DNA from: JBBSBY01 sp038250835
GTDB lineage: Bacteria > Desulfobacterota > Desulfomonilia > Desulfomonilales > Desulfomonilaceae
DNA length: 64,000 nt
Direction: 5' to 3'
NCBI GenBank assembly: GCA_038250835.1
Contig: JBBSBY010000003.1
Coordinates: 1-64,000, forward strand
Part shown: positions 17,780 to 25,974 of the stretch, piece by piece
Numbering within the stretch: position 1 is the stretch's first letter
Layout of the letters: every line of letters begins with the position of its first letter
Made by a program: the position numbers and the translations under genes
Notes under the pieces: generated by a model
The model's input: only the letters and a program-made list of their open reading frames with translations
Databases searched by the model: none
What the model was told of the DNA's origin: nothing

Positions 17780-18433
17780 ATGACCCCTATCGAGTTGTTT
17801 GGACGTCGACGCAGCAAGCGAGTTTTCAAAGGTGAAAATGTGAGCCTAACTATTCTCGAAGAGATTTTGCGGGACGCCGCAAATGCTCCATCGGCAATTA
17901 ACATGCAGCCGTGGGAAGTAAACGTCGTCATTGGTGATGAACTTAGAAGGCTTTCTAAGAGCCTTTTGAAGGCCTATAGAGAACGTCAGATTACATGCGG
18001 TCCAGGCACGACAAATCCGATTCCGGAGAAATTCATAGACAGAGCTCGCGAATGCGCGGATGGAATGACCCCGCTATCACAACAAATGGGGTTGGAGTTT
18101 GCCGAATTTGTAAATAAAGGAAGTCTGAATTTCTACGGCGCGCCGGCAGCGGTTCTGCTGTTTTTGGACTCGGTCTTCTTGCCCGACCGCCTAATAGACA
18201 TGGGAGCTTTTGTCGCTTACCTCCTTTTAGCGGCTGAAGCTCGCGGGATAGCCAACTGCCCTATTGGTTTAGTAAGCTCGTATCAGGACGATATCAAAGA
18301 CTATTTAAATATAGATGAATCCAAAAGCTTAGTTTTATCGGTGGCCCTTGGTTACGAGGATGAAAGCGCCCCAATTAACCGGTTCAGGGCGCCCAGAATC
18401 GAATTGACTGAATTTGTGCGCTGGGTCTACTGA
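17780..18433 (+). CDS. Nitroreductase family flavoprotein
   Basis: A 217-residue FMN-dependent oxidoreductase of the NfsA/FRP-like nitroreductase superfamily. It has the N-terminal FMN-phosphate motif RRRSKRVFKGE, the APSAINMQPWEV segment that lines the flavin, and a C-terminal LVLSVALGYEDESAPINRFRAPR block. Members reduce nitroaromatics, quinones or flavins with NAD(P)H, or act as biosynthetic dehydrogenases; the substrate is unknown. The ATG at 17780 follows GGAAGGAG at 17766-17773. A longer frame from 17711 would add 23 residues ahead of the conserved start. It converges on the next gene with one base between stops. Confidence 0.88.
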   Translation: MTPIELFGRRRSKRVFKGENVSLTILEEILRDAANAPSAINMQPWEVNVVIGDELRRLSKSLLKAYRERQITCGPGTTNPIPEKFIDRARECADGMTPLSQQMGLEFAEFVNKGSLNFYGAPAAVLLFLDSVFLPDRLIDMGAFVAYLLLAAEARGIANCPIGLVSSYQDDIKDYLNIDESKSLVLSVALGYEDESAPINRFRAPRIELTEFVRWVY

Positions 18434-18434
18434 T

Positions 18435-19076
18435 TTACTTACTAGATCCTTTTTGTCCACCTTGCCACCTAATACCAATAGAAAAATGGATCGAAGATTC
18501 CGATCCTTTGTCGTCTTTAACACCTATGATTACGGGTGAACTTCCGGAGACTGATTCGGATAATTTCCAGGACACGTTCCCGCTCTGGTCAATGGTCAAA
18601 CCGGGCGGGCCTTGGTTTACCGCGTATTCAAGCTTGCCGCCTTCAGGGTCAATTGCGACGATTTTGGCGGTATAAGTGGCGCCCTGTATTTTCTGATCCT
18701 CCAGGGATATTTTGGGCGGGGCATTTTCAACCGTCACTGATTTTGTCTTTGGGGCGCCCGCGGCGCCTCCGCCGTCAAACGGGGTCGCAACCGCCGTAAT
18801 TTTTTCACCGAATTTAATTTTTCTCTTGAATTCAACATCTGGAGACAAACCATCGAAATCCGACCTGGCGACTTCCACATTATCCACTGACCAAATCACT
18901 TCCGCGCGCAAAGCTTGTCCGCCTAACTTGATTGCAAGCTTGAGCGTGTCGCCGGTCATAGGTCGCAACGGTTCAAATTTCAATTGTTCGATGAAAGGGG
19001 CGCCCTCCAAGGCAAAAATTGTCGTAACCCACGCCATCAGTATTAAAGCGCTTCCAAGGAATACTCTTGCTTTCAC
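18435..19076 (-). CDS. Secreted protein with Ig-like/cadherin-like domains
   Basis: A 213-residue exported protein with a signal peptide (about 1-22). Two beta-sandwich segments follow. The first (about 28-115) has paired short strands such as GDTLKLAIKLGG and ITAVATPFDGG. The second (about 118-200) starts ENAPPKISLEDQKIQGATYTAKIVAIDPEGG, which is a typical start of bacterial Ig-like or dystroglycan-type cadherin repeats, and contains GLTIDQSGNVSW. Such domains usually mediate adhesion or assembly in the periplasm or at the surface. No catalytic motif is seen. Function is unknown. Confidence 0.75.
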   Translation of the reverse strand: MKARVFLGSALILMAWVTTIFALEGAPFIEQLKFEPLRPMTGDTLKLAIKLGGQALRAEVIWSVDNVEVARSDFDGLSPDVEFKRKIKFGEKITAVATPFDGGGAAGAPKTKSVTVENAPPKISLEDQKIQGATYTAKIVAIDPEGGKLEYAVNQGPPGLTIDQSGNVSWKLSESVSGSSPVIIGVKDDKGSESSIHFSIGIRWQGGQKGSSK

Positions 19077-19211
19077 GATTTACTTCCATCCAGCATTATT
19101 AACGAAACCAATCCCGGCCAACAAATTTATAGTAAGAGCCGGTTTAAATCAACATTTTAGGCGTAAAACTTGAATATTGAGGAAAGGGAGTAATTTATAA
19201 GTTTCCGAGTT

Positions 19212-19236
19212 GTGAACTCGAGGCCGAATAGTTCAC
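19212..19236. promoter_or_regulatory. Inverted repeat, candidate operator upstream of the thiolase operon
   Basis: GTGAACT (19212-19218) and AGTTCAC (19230-19236) form a perfect 7-bp inverted repeat with an 11-base spacer. It ends 33 bases upstream of the promoter -35 box. A dimeric repressor or activator could bind here; which one is unknown. No regulator gene is adjacent. Confidence 0.4.
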
Positions 19237-19269
19237 GAATAATCAGTCAAGTAAATCGATCAACTTTCA

Positions 19270-19298
19270 TTGTCATGAATTCTGTGTTGTGGTATTAT
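19270..19298 (+). promoter_or_regulatory. Sigma-70-type promoter for the thiolase operon
   Basis: TTGTCA (19270-19275) and TATTAT (19293-19298) are separated by 17 bases, each box one mismatch from consensus. The thiolase start is 125 bases downstream, leaving a leader of about 120 bases in which I see no gene. Confidence 0.6.
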
Positions 19299-19423
19299 TT
19301 ATTCGACGCATAGTCGTATTACTCGCGATCAGTTTTCCCACCAGATATAGGGGAGGCTCCATTGGGTCTTCTCAAATAAAGTAAAGCAGTCCGCTTATTC
19401 ACCGGATTTCCAAAGGAGGAAAG

Positions 19424-20578
19424 ATGGCAAAGGTTGCTCTCGTAGGTGTTGGGCAAAGCGCTTTTGTAAGGCAATATCCCGGTTCCATTCGGGAATTGGC
19501 TTTTGAAGCTTACAAAGACGCAATGATGGATGCCGGGATGAAGCCGGATCAAATCGACGCCTCGATTATTTGCTCGGCCCCCGAGTATGATAAACAAAGA
19601 ACGCCGGCCGGTTTAATGGCCGAGTATTTGGGGCTGAATCCCCAACCAACTTTTTACGTGGAAAGTGTTTGCTCATCCAGCTCTTCAGGACTCAGGACCG
19701 CATATGCGATGATTGCCTCAGGGCTGCATGATGTTGTGATGGTCCTGGGTTTTCAAAAGATGTCTGAAATAACCTCCGCGGAATCACAGGAGAGGATGGG
19801 TAGAGGCGCCGATATCCAATGGGAGGCGCCCTTTGGGACAATGATGCCGGCCTATTACGCAATGCACGCGCGAGGCCACTTCACTAAATACGGCTCCTCC
19901 GAAGAAGATCTGGCGCTAATCCGCTTGAAAGCGGCTATTTACGGCCAAATTAACGATAAGGCCGTTTTCCGGAAACCACTCACCATGGACAAGGTGATGG
20001 AGCCCAAATACATCGCCACTCCTCTAAAGACATTTGACTGCTGCGCAAACGCGGACGGTTCATCCTGCATGATTTTGGCTTCCGAAGAAAGGGCCAAGGA
20101 TCTGAAGCACAAACCCGTTTGGATTAAGGGCCTGGGGATGGCCACGGCACCGATCAACATGGCCGCACGTGATACTTTCAGCGGATTGCGATGCGCTCAA
20201 CTGGCGGCTCAGCGGGCGTATACAATGGCCGGTGTCGGTCCCAGGGACATTGATGTCGCGGAAGTGCACGATTGCTTCACAATAGCCGAACTCATGGCTT
20301 ACGAAGATCTTGGTTTCGCTGAACCGGGTCAGGGCAGGGAACTGATACGCAACAAAGAGACATATAAAGAAGGCAAGATCCCCGTCAACGTGGACGGCGG
20401 CCTTCTTTCCAAGGGACACCCCATTGGGGCGACCGGTGGGTCACAGATTCGCACTATTGTGCTCCAACTACGAGGAGAAGCCGGCGAAATGCAGGTCCCG
20501 GACGCTAAAATCGGCCTTTCGCACAATATCGGAGGCGTAGGGATTTACGGTAACGTCAATATTTTCGGGGTCGATTAA
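19424..20578 (+). CDS. Thiolase-family protein (SCP2/acetyl-CoA acetyltransferase-like)
   Basis: A 384-residue thiolase of the SCP2-like/archaeal type. The nucleophilic cysteine lies in ESVCSSSSSGLRTAYAMI. The second half has EVHDCFTIAELMAYEDLG and the GHPIGATGG active-site loop, so all expected catalytic blocks are present. These enzymes condense or cleave acyl-CoAs. The next gene is a DUF35 OB-fold protein, and this pairing is known to form a stable complex in archaeal HMG-CoA synthesis, steroid side-chain degradation and benzylsuccinate or acetone pathways. The start follows AAAGGAGG at a good distance. The partner begins 16 bases after the stop. The acyl-CoA substrate is not determinable here. 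Confidence 0.92.
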   Translation: MAKVALVGVGQSAFVRQYPGSIRELAFEAYKDAMMDAGMKPDQIDASIICSAPEYDKQRTPAGLMAEYLGLNPQPTFYVESVCSSSSSGLRTAYAMIASGLHDVVMVLGFQKMSEITSAESQERMGRGADIQWEAPFGTMMPAYYAMHARGHFTKYGSSEEDLALIRLKAAIYGQINDKAVFRKPLTMDKVMEPKYIATPLKTFDCCANADGSSCMILASEERAKDLKHKPVWIKGLGMATAPINMAARDTFSGLRCAQLAAQRAYTMAGVGPRDIDVAEVHDCFTIAELMAYEDLGFAEPGQGRELIRNKETYKEGKIPVNVDGGLLSKGHPIGATGGSQIRTIVLQLRGEAGEMQVPDAKIGLSHNIGGVGIYGNVNIFGVD

Positions 20579-20594
20579 GCGGAGGTTAATAAGC

Positions 20595-21005
20595 ATGGGA
20601 TTTGAACAATTCGGCATTGTGAGCTTTACCGGAGTGACAAAGACTGAGAAATTCGTTGAATTTCTTAAAAATAATGAGCTGCGAGGCACCGAATGCACAG
20701 CTTGTGGGGCTAAGTTCTTTCCACCCCGGAGCGACTGTCCGGTGTGTTTTTCAGCGGAGATGAGCTGGTTTAAAGTGGCGCCCGAGGGCAAGCTTTTAAC
20801 CTTTACAAAGGCGATGTATGCCCCCGCGGGTTTTGAAAAGGATGTCCCGTATTTTTTAGGCGTGGCGGATTTCGGAGACGGAGTCAAGGTCTTCGGCCGC
20901 ATTGACAAAACTATTGACGAGGAGTCAATCAAACCCGGCATGGATGTTAAAGTCCGAATAGTGCCATTGGATGGCGATAGATTCACATACGAACTTACAA
21001 AATAG
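20595..21005 (+). CDS. DUF35 zinc-ribbon / OB-fold protein, thiolase partner
   Basis: A 136-residue protein with an N-terminal rubredoxin-like zinc ribbon (CTACGAKFFPPRSDCPVC, two CxxC pairs) and a C-terminal OB-fold beginning near APEGKLLTFTKAMYAP. Family members bind acyl-CoA and bridge thiolase-like enzymes to the next enzyme in a pathway. It is the second gene of the two-gene operon and follows GGAGG. A strong terminator closes the operon directly afterwards. Confidence 0.9.
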   Translation: MGFEQFGIVSFTGVTKTEKFVEFLKNNELRGTECTACGAKFFPPRSDCPVCFSAEMSWFKVAPEGKLLTFTKAMYAPAGFEKDVPYFLGVADFGDGVKVFGRIDKTIDEESIKPGMDVKVRIVPLDGDRFTYELTK

Positions 21006-21031
21006 TAGGTGGACTGTTTGTTAATACTATG

Positions 21032-21068
21032 GGAGATAAACTTTACTTGAAGTTTATCTCCTTTTTTT
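21032..21068 (+). terminator. Strong intrinsic terminator of the thiolase operon
   Basis: A perfect 12-bp stem pairs GGAGATAAACTT (21032-21043) with AAGTTTATCTCC (21050-21061), with a 6-base loop, followed by seven T (21062-21068). It begins 26 bases after the DUF35 stop. Confidence 0.9.
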
Positions 21069-21121
21069 CTTTGTAAAAAGAATCACGATGGCGAGCTATG
21101 CTTCACCGGCCCAGTAATTCC

Positions 21122-21151
21122 TTGACACCGGGCCTGCGACTGTTATATATT
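21122..21151 (+). promoter_or_regulatory. Sigma-70-type promoter upstream of 21209
   Basis: A consensus TTGACA (21122-21127) is followed by TATATA at 16 bases or TATATT at 18 bases (21144-21151). The downstream TTG start at 21209 gives a leader of about 50 bases. Confidence 0.6.
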
Positions 21152-21208
21152 CGCAAGTGATCATAAAATGTTATATTTGTTTTCTATTTACATTATACGA
21201 GGTATGGA

Positions 21209-22132
21209 TTGAGCAGAATTCCCAAAATATTAGGGATAATCGCCATATTCTTTGTGTGCTCAATTGCCGCAATTGACTGCCCCATTTGTGAAGCCCAAGA
21301 TTCCACGGGCTGGTGGGGTTCGAACCATTGGTTCGATTGGTCCGACTTCAGGGGCCGGGCTATCGGACGCGCCTACCTTGCTCGATTAACTTCAGGCTCA
21401 GTAACGCCGAAGGATCATCCGGCAGAGATGCTGGACCCTGATCTCACTGGCTCTCGTTACAATATGACGCGAGGCCCTGAGATAATGAAAGAACTCACCG
21501 GTGAAGTTTATATTGACCGGCTTGGATTCAGGCTTACGTTCGATGAACTTTCATTCCGAGGCATGAGTTCCGAGCAGATTCTATCGGGGATTACAGGCAT
21601 ACAAAGGCCTCTGTCGGAGCTGAAACTCGTGAACAGCCGCATAGGCCTCGATTTGGATGTGGTTAGATATCCGTTTTTCAGATTGGGATTTAATTACGAT
21701 TATCAATTCGAACCCATTGTCCTGCATGACCGCACGGTTGACAACAACGGAGTTAACAGCATTTGGTCCAAGACTTATACATCTCTTTGTCCAATGACTA
21801 TTGGACTACATGCGCTCGCTATACCGGCACGAATCCGCAATATTCCAATCATGGCTGAGGCGAGGGTTCGCTCGCCCATTCCTGGTCTAAGCCGGCAGGG
21901 AGAAGCAAGGATTACGGATTGGGAAATATCAGGCGGAATAAGGCCGGCTATTTGGGACATGAGTCCCTATGGCTACAGTACCTTTTCACCGGAATTCATG
22001 GCGGGCTATCGGTCCGTAAATATAGATGCTGAAGGTGTTCTTATTGAGGATCACCGGGTCAATTATCCGGATAAGATTGATCTCAAAGCTCATTGGCAAG
22101 GGCCGTTTATACAAGTCGGCATCGCTTTTTAA
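21209..22132 (+). CDS. Exported protein, probably outer-membrane beta-barrel
   Basis: I do not recognise a family for this 307-residue protein. It starts with a signal peptide (about 1-29, ending near CEAQDS). The start is a TTG with AGG six bases ahead and a consensus promoter upstream. The body has alternating hydrophobic/polar strands, for example RIGLDLDVVRYPFFRLGFNYDYQFE, and ends with GPFIQVGIAF, an amphipathic strand with a terminal Phe as is usual for outer-membrane barrels. That topology call is inference. It follows a strong terminator, so it begins a new unit. Confidence 0.65.
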   Translation: MSRIPKILGIIAIFFVCSIAAIDCPICEAQDSTGWWGSNHWFDWSDFRGRAIGRAYLARLTSGSVTPKDHPAEMLDPDLTGSRYNMTRGPEIMKELTGEVYIDRLGFRLTFDELSFRGMSSEQILSGITGIQRPLSELKLVNSRIGLDLDVVRYPFFRLGFNYDYQFEPIVLHDRTVDNNGVNSIWSKTYTSLCPMTIGLHALAIPARIRNIPIMAEARVRSPIPGLSRQGEARITDWEISGGIRPAIWDMSPYGYSTFSPEFMAGYRSVNIDAEGVLIEDHRVNYPDKIDLKAHWQGPFIQVGIAF

Positions 22133-22300
22133 GCTTCCATTGGCTCATAGCAGTTCAAATTTAAAGCCAAATTCTTGTGCCTACCTCGTTTTTGATGTAT
22201 ACCCTCATAGCAAAATTATGTGATCAACTATTGTTTGTCGATAGATTCGCCTGCTGATTTAGGCGTGCGATTTCACATTCCCGCGGGTAGGGGAGGACAA

Positions 22301-22639
22301 ATGTTACGATTTGTTATTGCGCTGATTTTTATGTTTTGCTGCTGGGCGCCCATTGAAGCTCAACAATTGTATAAAATGCCGGACGTGAAGGCTTTTAAGC
22401 AACTCACCAGCAAAATCGGCACGCGTGGGTCCGACAAAGTGCCCATGGAATTCTATTCAGCCCCTGACGGCACGGTGATTACGGTTTATACCTTCCGAGG
22501 CAGAACAATAGCTTTCAGCACGCATAAGAACTCCGATGTCCAAAAAACCTATAAGCTTTATTTGGATAATACCGGTAACGGATTATTTCAGGAAATCCCC
22601 TCAGGAAGTCAGTGGGTGGTGCCCGTCTGGGCTAAGTAG
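22301..22639 (+). CDS. Small secreted protein of unknown function
   Basis: The 112-residue product has a clear signal peptide (MLRFVIALIFMFCCWAPIEA). The mature part of about 90 residues contains SAPDGTVITVYTFRGRTIAFSTH and YKLYLDNTGNGLFQEIPSG, predicted beta-rich. I chose the ATG at 22301 because GGGGAGGA lies just ahead; a longer frame from 22220 would put 27 odd residues before the signal peptide. It is the first gene of a tightly spaced run leading into hypA (8 bases) and the pyrimidine genes. No family is recognised. Confidence 0.7.
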   Translation: MLRFVIALIFMFCCWAPIEAQQLYKMPDVKAFKQLTSKIGTRGSDKVPMEFYSAPDGTVITVYTFRGRTIAFSTHKNSDVQKTYKLYLDNTGNGLFQEIPSGSQWVVPVWAK

Positions 22640-22647
22640 GACACTTT

Positions 22648-22995
22648 ATGCACGAAATGGCCATTGTTGAAAGTATAATGGATATCCTCGATCAGCAGGT
22701 CAAAATCCATAACGCCAAAAAAATAATAGCAATCAATTTGGAATTCGGGACACTAACCGGAGTCTTGCCAAGCGCAGTGGAATTTGCTTTCGAAGTGCTT
22801 TCAAAGGGAACAATGGCTGAAGGAGCCTCGCTTGTGGTTGTTATCATCCCCGTCAAAATCCGTTGCGGCAAGTGCGGGTCGGAATCAATCCTTGATGAAT
22901 TTGCCTATGTGTGTCCGAAATGCTCATCTGATATAATAGAGATCGTCGAGGGGCGAAACGAAATGCGAGTCGCCTCAATTGAGCTTGAAAATTAG
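22648..22995 (+). CDS. hypA: Hydrogenase nickel incorporation protein HypA
   Basis: HypA delivers Ni(II) to [NiFe]-hydrogenase, working with the GTPase HypB. The 115-residue protein starts MHEMAIVESI, where Met1-His2 form part of the nickel site. It carries the zinc ribbon Cys73-x2-Cys76 and Cys89-x2-Cys92 at normal length. The usual hypBCDEF genes and hydrogenase subunits are absent from this window. Instead hypA sits 23 bases ahead of a DJ-1/PfpI gene in the pyrimidine run. Either the rest of the set lies elsewhere or this HypA serves another nickel enzyme. Co-transcription with its neighbours is inferred from spacing. Confidence 0.93.
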   Translation: MHEMAIVESIMDILDQQVKIHNAKKIIAINLEFGTLTGVLPSAVEFAFEVLSKGTMAEGASLVVVIIPVKIRCGKCGSESILDEFAYVCPKCSSDIIEIVEGRNEMRVASIELEN

Positions 22996-23018
22996 TAAAC
23001 CGCTAAAAGGAGTATCCA

Positions 23019-23540
23019 ATGAAATTATCAGGAAAGAAAGTAGCCGTATTTGTTGAAGATATTTACAACGAATTTGAACTCTGGATTCCCTATTACAGAT
23101 TGCTGGAAGAAGGCGCTGAAGTTTGGATCGTCGGTTCAGGCTCTGCGTCGACTTACCACGGCAAATACGGAATTCCCGCGAAGGTTAATAAGAACGCCTC
23201 GGATGTGAAAGCCTCGGAACTCGATGGAATAGTCATCCCCGGCGGTTATGCCCCGGACAAAATGAGAATACATCCCGAAATGGTGAAACTTGTCAAAGAC
23301 GTGTTTGATCAAGGCAAATTGATTGCCGCCATTTGCCACGCGGGCTGGATGCTCGCAAGCTCCGGTGTGGCTAAGGGTAAAAAGCTCACGTCCTATGTGG
23401 GTATTCGTGACGATGTGGTGAACGCCGGCGCCTCCTGGGAGGATTCCGAATTAGTCGTGGACGGCAATCTGATTACATCAAGGAGCCCTGAAGATCTTCC
23501 GGCGTTTTGTCGAGCAATAGTTAAATTCTTGGCCGGCTAG
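23019..23540 (+). CDS. DJ-1/PfpI family protein
   Basis: A 173-residue class-I glutamine-amidotransferase-like fold of the PfpI/YhbO type. The nucleophile elbow reads AAICHAGWML with Cys106 and His107, and YNEFELW near the N-terminus supplies the partner Glu. Family members have been described as proteases, deglycases or stress proteins, and the true activity is debated. An AAGGAG site precedes the start. It follows hypA by 23 bases and precedes pyrC by 23 bases, so the three are probably co-transcribed without an obvious functional link. Confidence 0.9.
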   Translation: MKLSGKKVAVFVEDIYNEFELWIPYYRLLEEGAEVWIVGSGSASTYHGKYGIPAKVNKNASDVKASELDGIVIPGGYAPDKMRIHPEMVKLVKDVFDQGKLIAAICHAGWMLASSGVAKGKKLTSYVGIRDDVVNAGASWEDSELVVDGNLITSRSPEDLPAFCRAIVKFLAG

Positions 23541-23563
23541 CATTCATCAACAAAGGACATCCG

Positions 23564-25006
23564 ATGCGGGACAGGTTTGTGATTCGCGGCAGAGCCGTGA
23601 CTCCGGATGGAGTAAAACGGGTTGCAATCGGTGTATCGGATGGGATTATAATCGACGTCGCCGCTCAGACCGACGCTTCACCGCTCCCTAATATCGGCGA
23701 AAACCGGTATCCGGAGACTCAAGCCGACACTGCGGATCACTCCGATGTGCTCCCGCTCCCTCATGCCGATGAAAGCCGGTATCCGGAGACTTTCGGTAGG
23801 ATTACGTATCAGTTAGACGCTTCTAAAGAAAGTCTCCTAATTTTCCCTGGTTTTTTTGACATCCACACCCACGCTCGTGAATTCCCAATTAGCGCCGATT
23901 CGGATCCTACAGTCCGGCAGGCGCATGCGAAAGCTTGCGCGAAAGAGACATTCGAAACCGCCGGCATGGCCGCGCTCAACGGCGGAGTGACCATGTACGC
24001 GGCCATGCCCAACGACGCCGTCCCGCCGGACAATCAACAAACTTACGAAGCAAAACAAACTTTGGCGCAAGAGTCGCCTTGCCCAGTGATAACATATGCC
24101 GTAATCACCCATGCTTCCGAGCCCTGGGCGGACCTCCCGCACAAAGTCTATTTGGACGACCGCCCTTCGGTCTCTGCGTTTACTGATTGGGATAGTCTTG
24201 AGACCGCGATGGCTAGATACAAAGGCCGGCGAGTCTTTTTTCATGCTGAAGACCCGGAAATATTGCGGAACCATGCAGGTCCGGCTCCCAGATGGATCAC
24301 CAGGCCCCCTGAGGCCGAAATATCGGCTGTGGAACACATTCTGGAATTAACCGCGAAATTTGGGCTCAATACACATTTTTGCCATATTTCAACGCGGAAG
24401 GCCGTCGAGCTAATCCACCAATATAATAAAAACTCAACGCAAAAAGTCACCTGTGAAGCCGTTCCCATGCATCTGTTTTTCTCCATTGCCAAGGACCATA
24501 TTCATGCGGCACTTCCCGGATTGCAGACTCCGGACAAATTCCTCGGGTGCAATCCACCCATTCGTTCCGAAGAGGACAGACTCTTTACAATAGAAGCTCT
24601 GAGAACCGGCTTAATCGATATTTTGGCCACTGACCACGCCCCTCATACGCTTGAAGATAAAACGAACGGCGCCCCCGGCGGACCACAACTGGATACCGTA
24701 GGACCGCTTGTCGGCTGGTTGATGAAAGACTGCGGTTATACTCCAACGCGGGTGGCCGAAATGTTCTCGGATGCTCCAGGCAAGCTATTTGTGCCTGAGC
24801 TTAGCGGCAAATGTGGAGAAATACGAGTCGGGAAGGCGTCGTCGTTTACTATCATGGACTTGGATGATTCGATTACCGTAGGAGACGCTAAAGGGTCGTT
24901 TAGGTTGCGGACAAAATGCGGTTGGTCACCCTTGTCCGGGATCACATTGCCGGCCAAAGTAGTTCGGGTAATAGTCAACGGAATCGACAAAACTCAAGTG
25001 GATTGA
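23564..25006 (+). CDS. pyrC: Dihydroorotase with an in-frame repeat insertion
   Basis: Dihydroorotase closes N-carbamoyl-L-aspartate to dihydroorotate, step three of pyrimidine synthesis. The 480-residue protein keeps the amidohydrolase signatures: DIHTHAR (residues 99-105), the HAED block, HFCHIST and the C-terminal DHAPHT. The N-terminal strand domain is interrupted at about residues 37-80 by a segment absent from typical dihydroorotases. That segment contains two copies of a 13-residue block PLPxxxExRYPET (40-52 and 64-76), spaced exactly 24 codons apart. At DNA level the copies match a dispersed repeat in this window. The catalytic region after residue 98 looks intact. It leads directly into pyrB (29 bases) and pyrI. 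Confidence 0.92.
   Translation: MRDRFVIRGRAVTPDGVKRVAIGVSDGIIIDVAAQTDASPLPNIGENRYPETQADTADHSDVLPLPHADESRYPETFGRITYQLDASKESLLIFPGFFDIHTHAREFPISADSDPTVRQAHAKACAKETFETAGMAALNGGVTMYAAMPNDAVPPDNQQTYEAKQTLAQESPCPVITYAVITHASEPWADLPHKVYLDDRPSVSAFTDWDSLETAMARYKGRRVFFHAEDPEILRNHAGPAPRWITRPPEAEISAVEHILELTAKFGLNTHFCHISTRKAVELIHQYNKNSTQKVTCEAVPMHLFFSIAKDHIHAALPGLQTPDKFLGCNPPIRSEEDRLFTIEALRTGLIDILATDHAPHTLEDKTNGAPGGPQLDTVGPLVGWLMKDCGYTPTRVAEMFSDAPGKLFVPELSGKCGEIRVGKASSFTIMDLDDSITVGDAKGSFRLRTKCGWSPLSGITLPAKVVRVIVNGIDKTQVD
23681..23791 (+). repeat. Tandem repeat inside pyrC related to the dispersed genomic repeat
   Basis: Two 39-base units (23681-23719 and 23753-23791) start exactly 72 bases apart and are identical at 33 of 39 positions. 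The second contains TCATGCCGATGAAAGCCGGT, which aligns with TCATGCCGGCGCATGCTGGG of the intergenic copy at 15362 and with the reverse complement of the copy at 55450-55480. Frame is preserved. Confidence 0.75.
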
Positions 25007-25035
25007 AGTTTACCTGCTGATTGGAAGGAGTTGCA

Positions 25036-25974
25036 ATGGGATTCAAAGGCCGAGATCTTATTTCAATGAACGATCTTACCAGGGACGACATTGAAGAAAT
25101 TCTCAAAAAAGTCGAAGTGGTTAGAAACCATCCCGCAAAGGATGAACTCTGCAAAAACAAAGTCTCGGCCATGATGTTTTTTGAGCCTTCCACAAGGACC
25201 CGGACTTCATTTGAAGTTGCAATGCGCAATTTGGGCGGGAAGTCCGGTGGATTTTATGACGCCAACATTACCTCGGTAACCAAGGAAGAATCGCTCTGGG
25301 ACACGGTAAAGATGCACGATGGTTACGGCTTTGATGTAATAGTCATCCGGCACCCATTGAAAGGGGCGGCTCGGCTGGCCGCTGAAGCCGCTGAAATTCC
25401 GGTCATAAACGCCGGCGACGGTCCGAATCAACATCCGACGCAAACGCTATTGGATCTTTACTCGATCAAAGAGACTCAAGATTCCTTGGACGGCATCAAA
25501 ATCGCCATGGTAGGCGACTTGATCAATGGCCGAACCGTCCATTCTTTGACCGAAGCGTTGCTGAAATATGACAATTGTTCGATGATGTTCATTTCACCTC
25601 GCGACCTGGCAATGCCGCGATATATCGTAGACAAGTGTAGAAAAGCCGAGGAACGGGGGGTTAGCTTTACTGAAGCCGGTCGGATTGAAGACTACATCGA
25701 TGAAGTAGACATTCTGTACATGACGCGAATTCAGAAGGAACGCTTCGATGACCGGTTCGTGAATATGGCTGAGAAATTGAAAAGTATTTACAGGCTTGAA
25801 GAGTCGATGCTCAAGTCGGCTAAGCCCAACATGAAAATCATGCATCCTCTCCCCAGAGTCACTGAAATCGCTCCTGATGTGGACGCCACTCCACACGCTT
25901 ATTATTTTCAACAGGCTCGCAACGGCCTTTTTGTCCGCGAAACGCTTCTTGCGATGATTTTGGGGGCGATATAA
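25036..25974 (+). CDS. pyrB: Aspartate carbamoyltransferase catalytic subunit
   Basis: PyrB joins carbamoyl phosphate and aspartate, the committed step of pyrimidine synthesis. The 312-residue protein carries the carbamoyl-phosphate loop STRTRTSFE (52-60), NAGDGPNQHPTQTLLDL, and the late HPLPRV loop. I chose the ATG at 25036, five bases after AAGGAG; a TTG at 25021 would overlap that ribosome site. Its stop overlaps the pyrI start by one base (TAATG), as expected for subunits of one holoenzyme. Confidence 0.96.
   Translation: MGFKGRDLISMNDLTRDDIEEILKKVEVVRNHPAKDELCKNKVSAMMFFEPSTRTRTSFEVAMRNLGGKSGGFYDANITSVTKEESLWDTVKMHDGYGFDVIVIRHPLKGAARLAAEAAEIPVINAGDGPNQHPTQTLLDLYSIKETQDSLDGIKIAMVGDLINGRTVHSLTEALLKYDNCSMMFISPRDLAMPRYIVDKCRKAEERGVSFTEAGRIEDYIDEVDILYMTRIQKERFDDRFVNMAEKLKSIYRLEESMLKSAKPNMKIMHPLPRVTEIAPDVDATPHAYYFQQARNGLFVRETLLAMILGAI

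Noticed and set aside
22648..22995. Hydrogenase maturation cluster
   Set aside because: Only hypA is present; none of the neighbours belongs to hydrogenase maturation.
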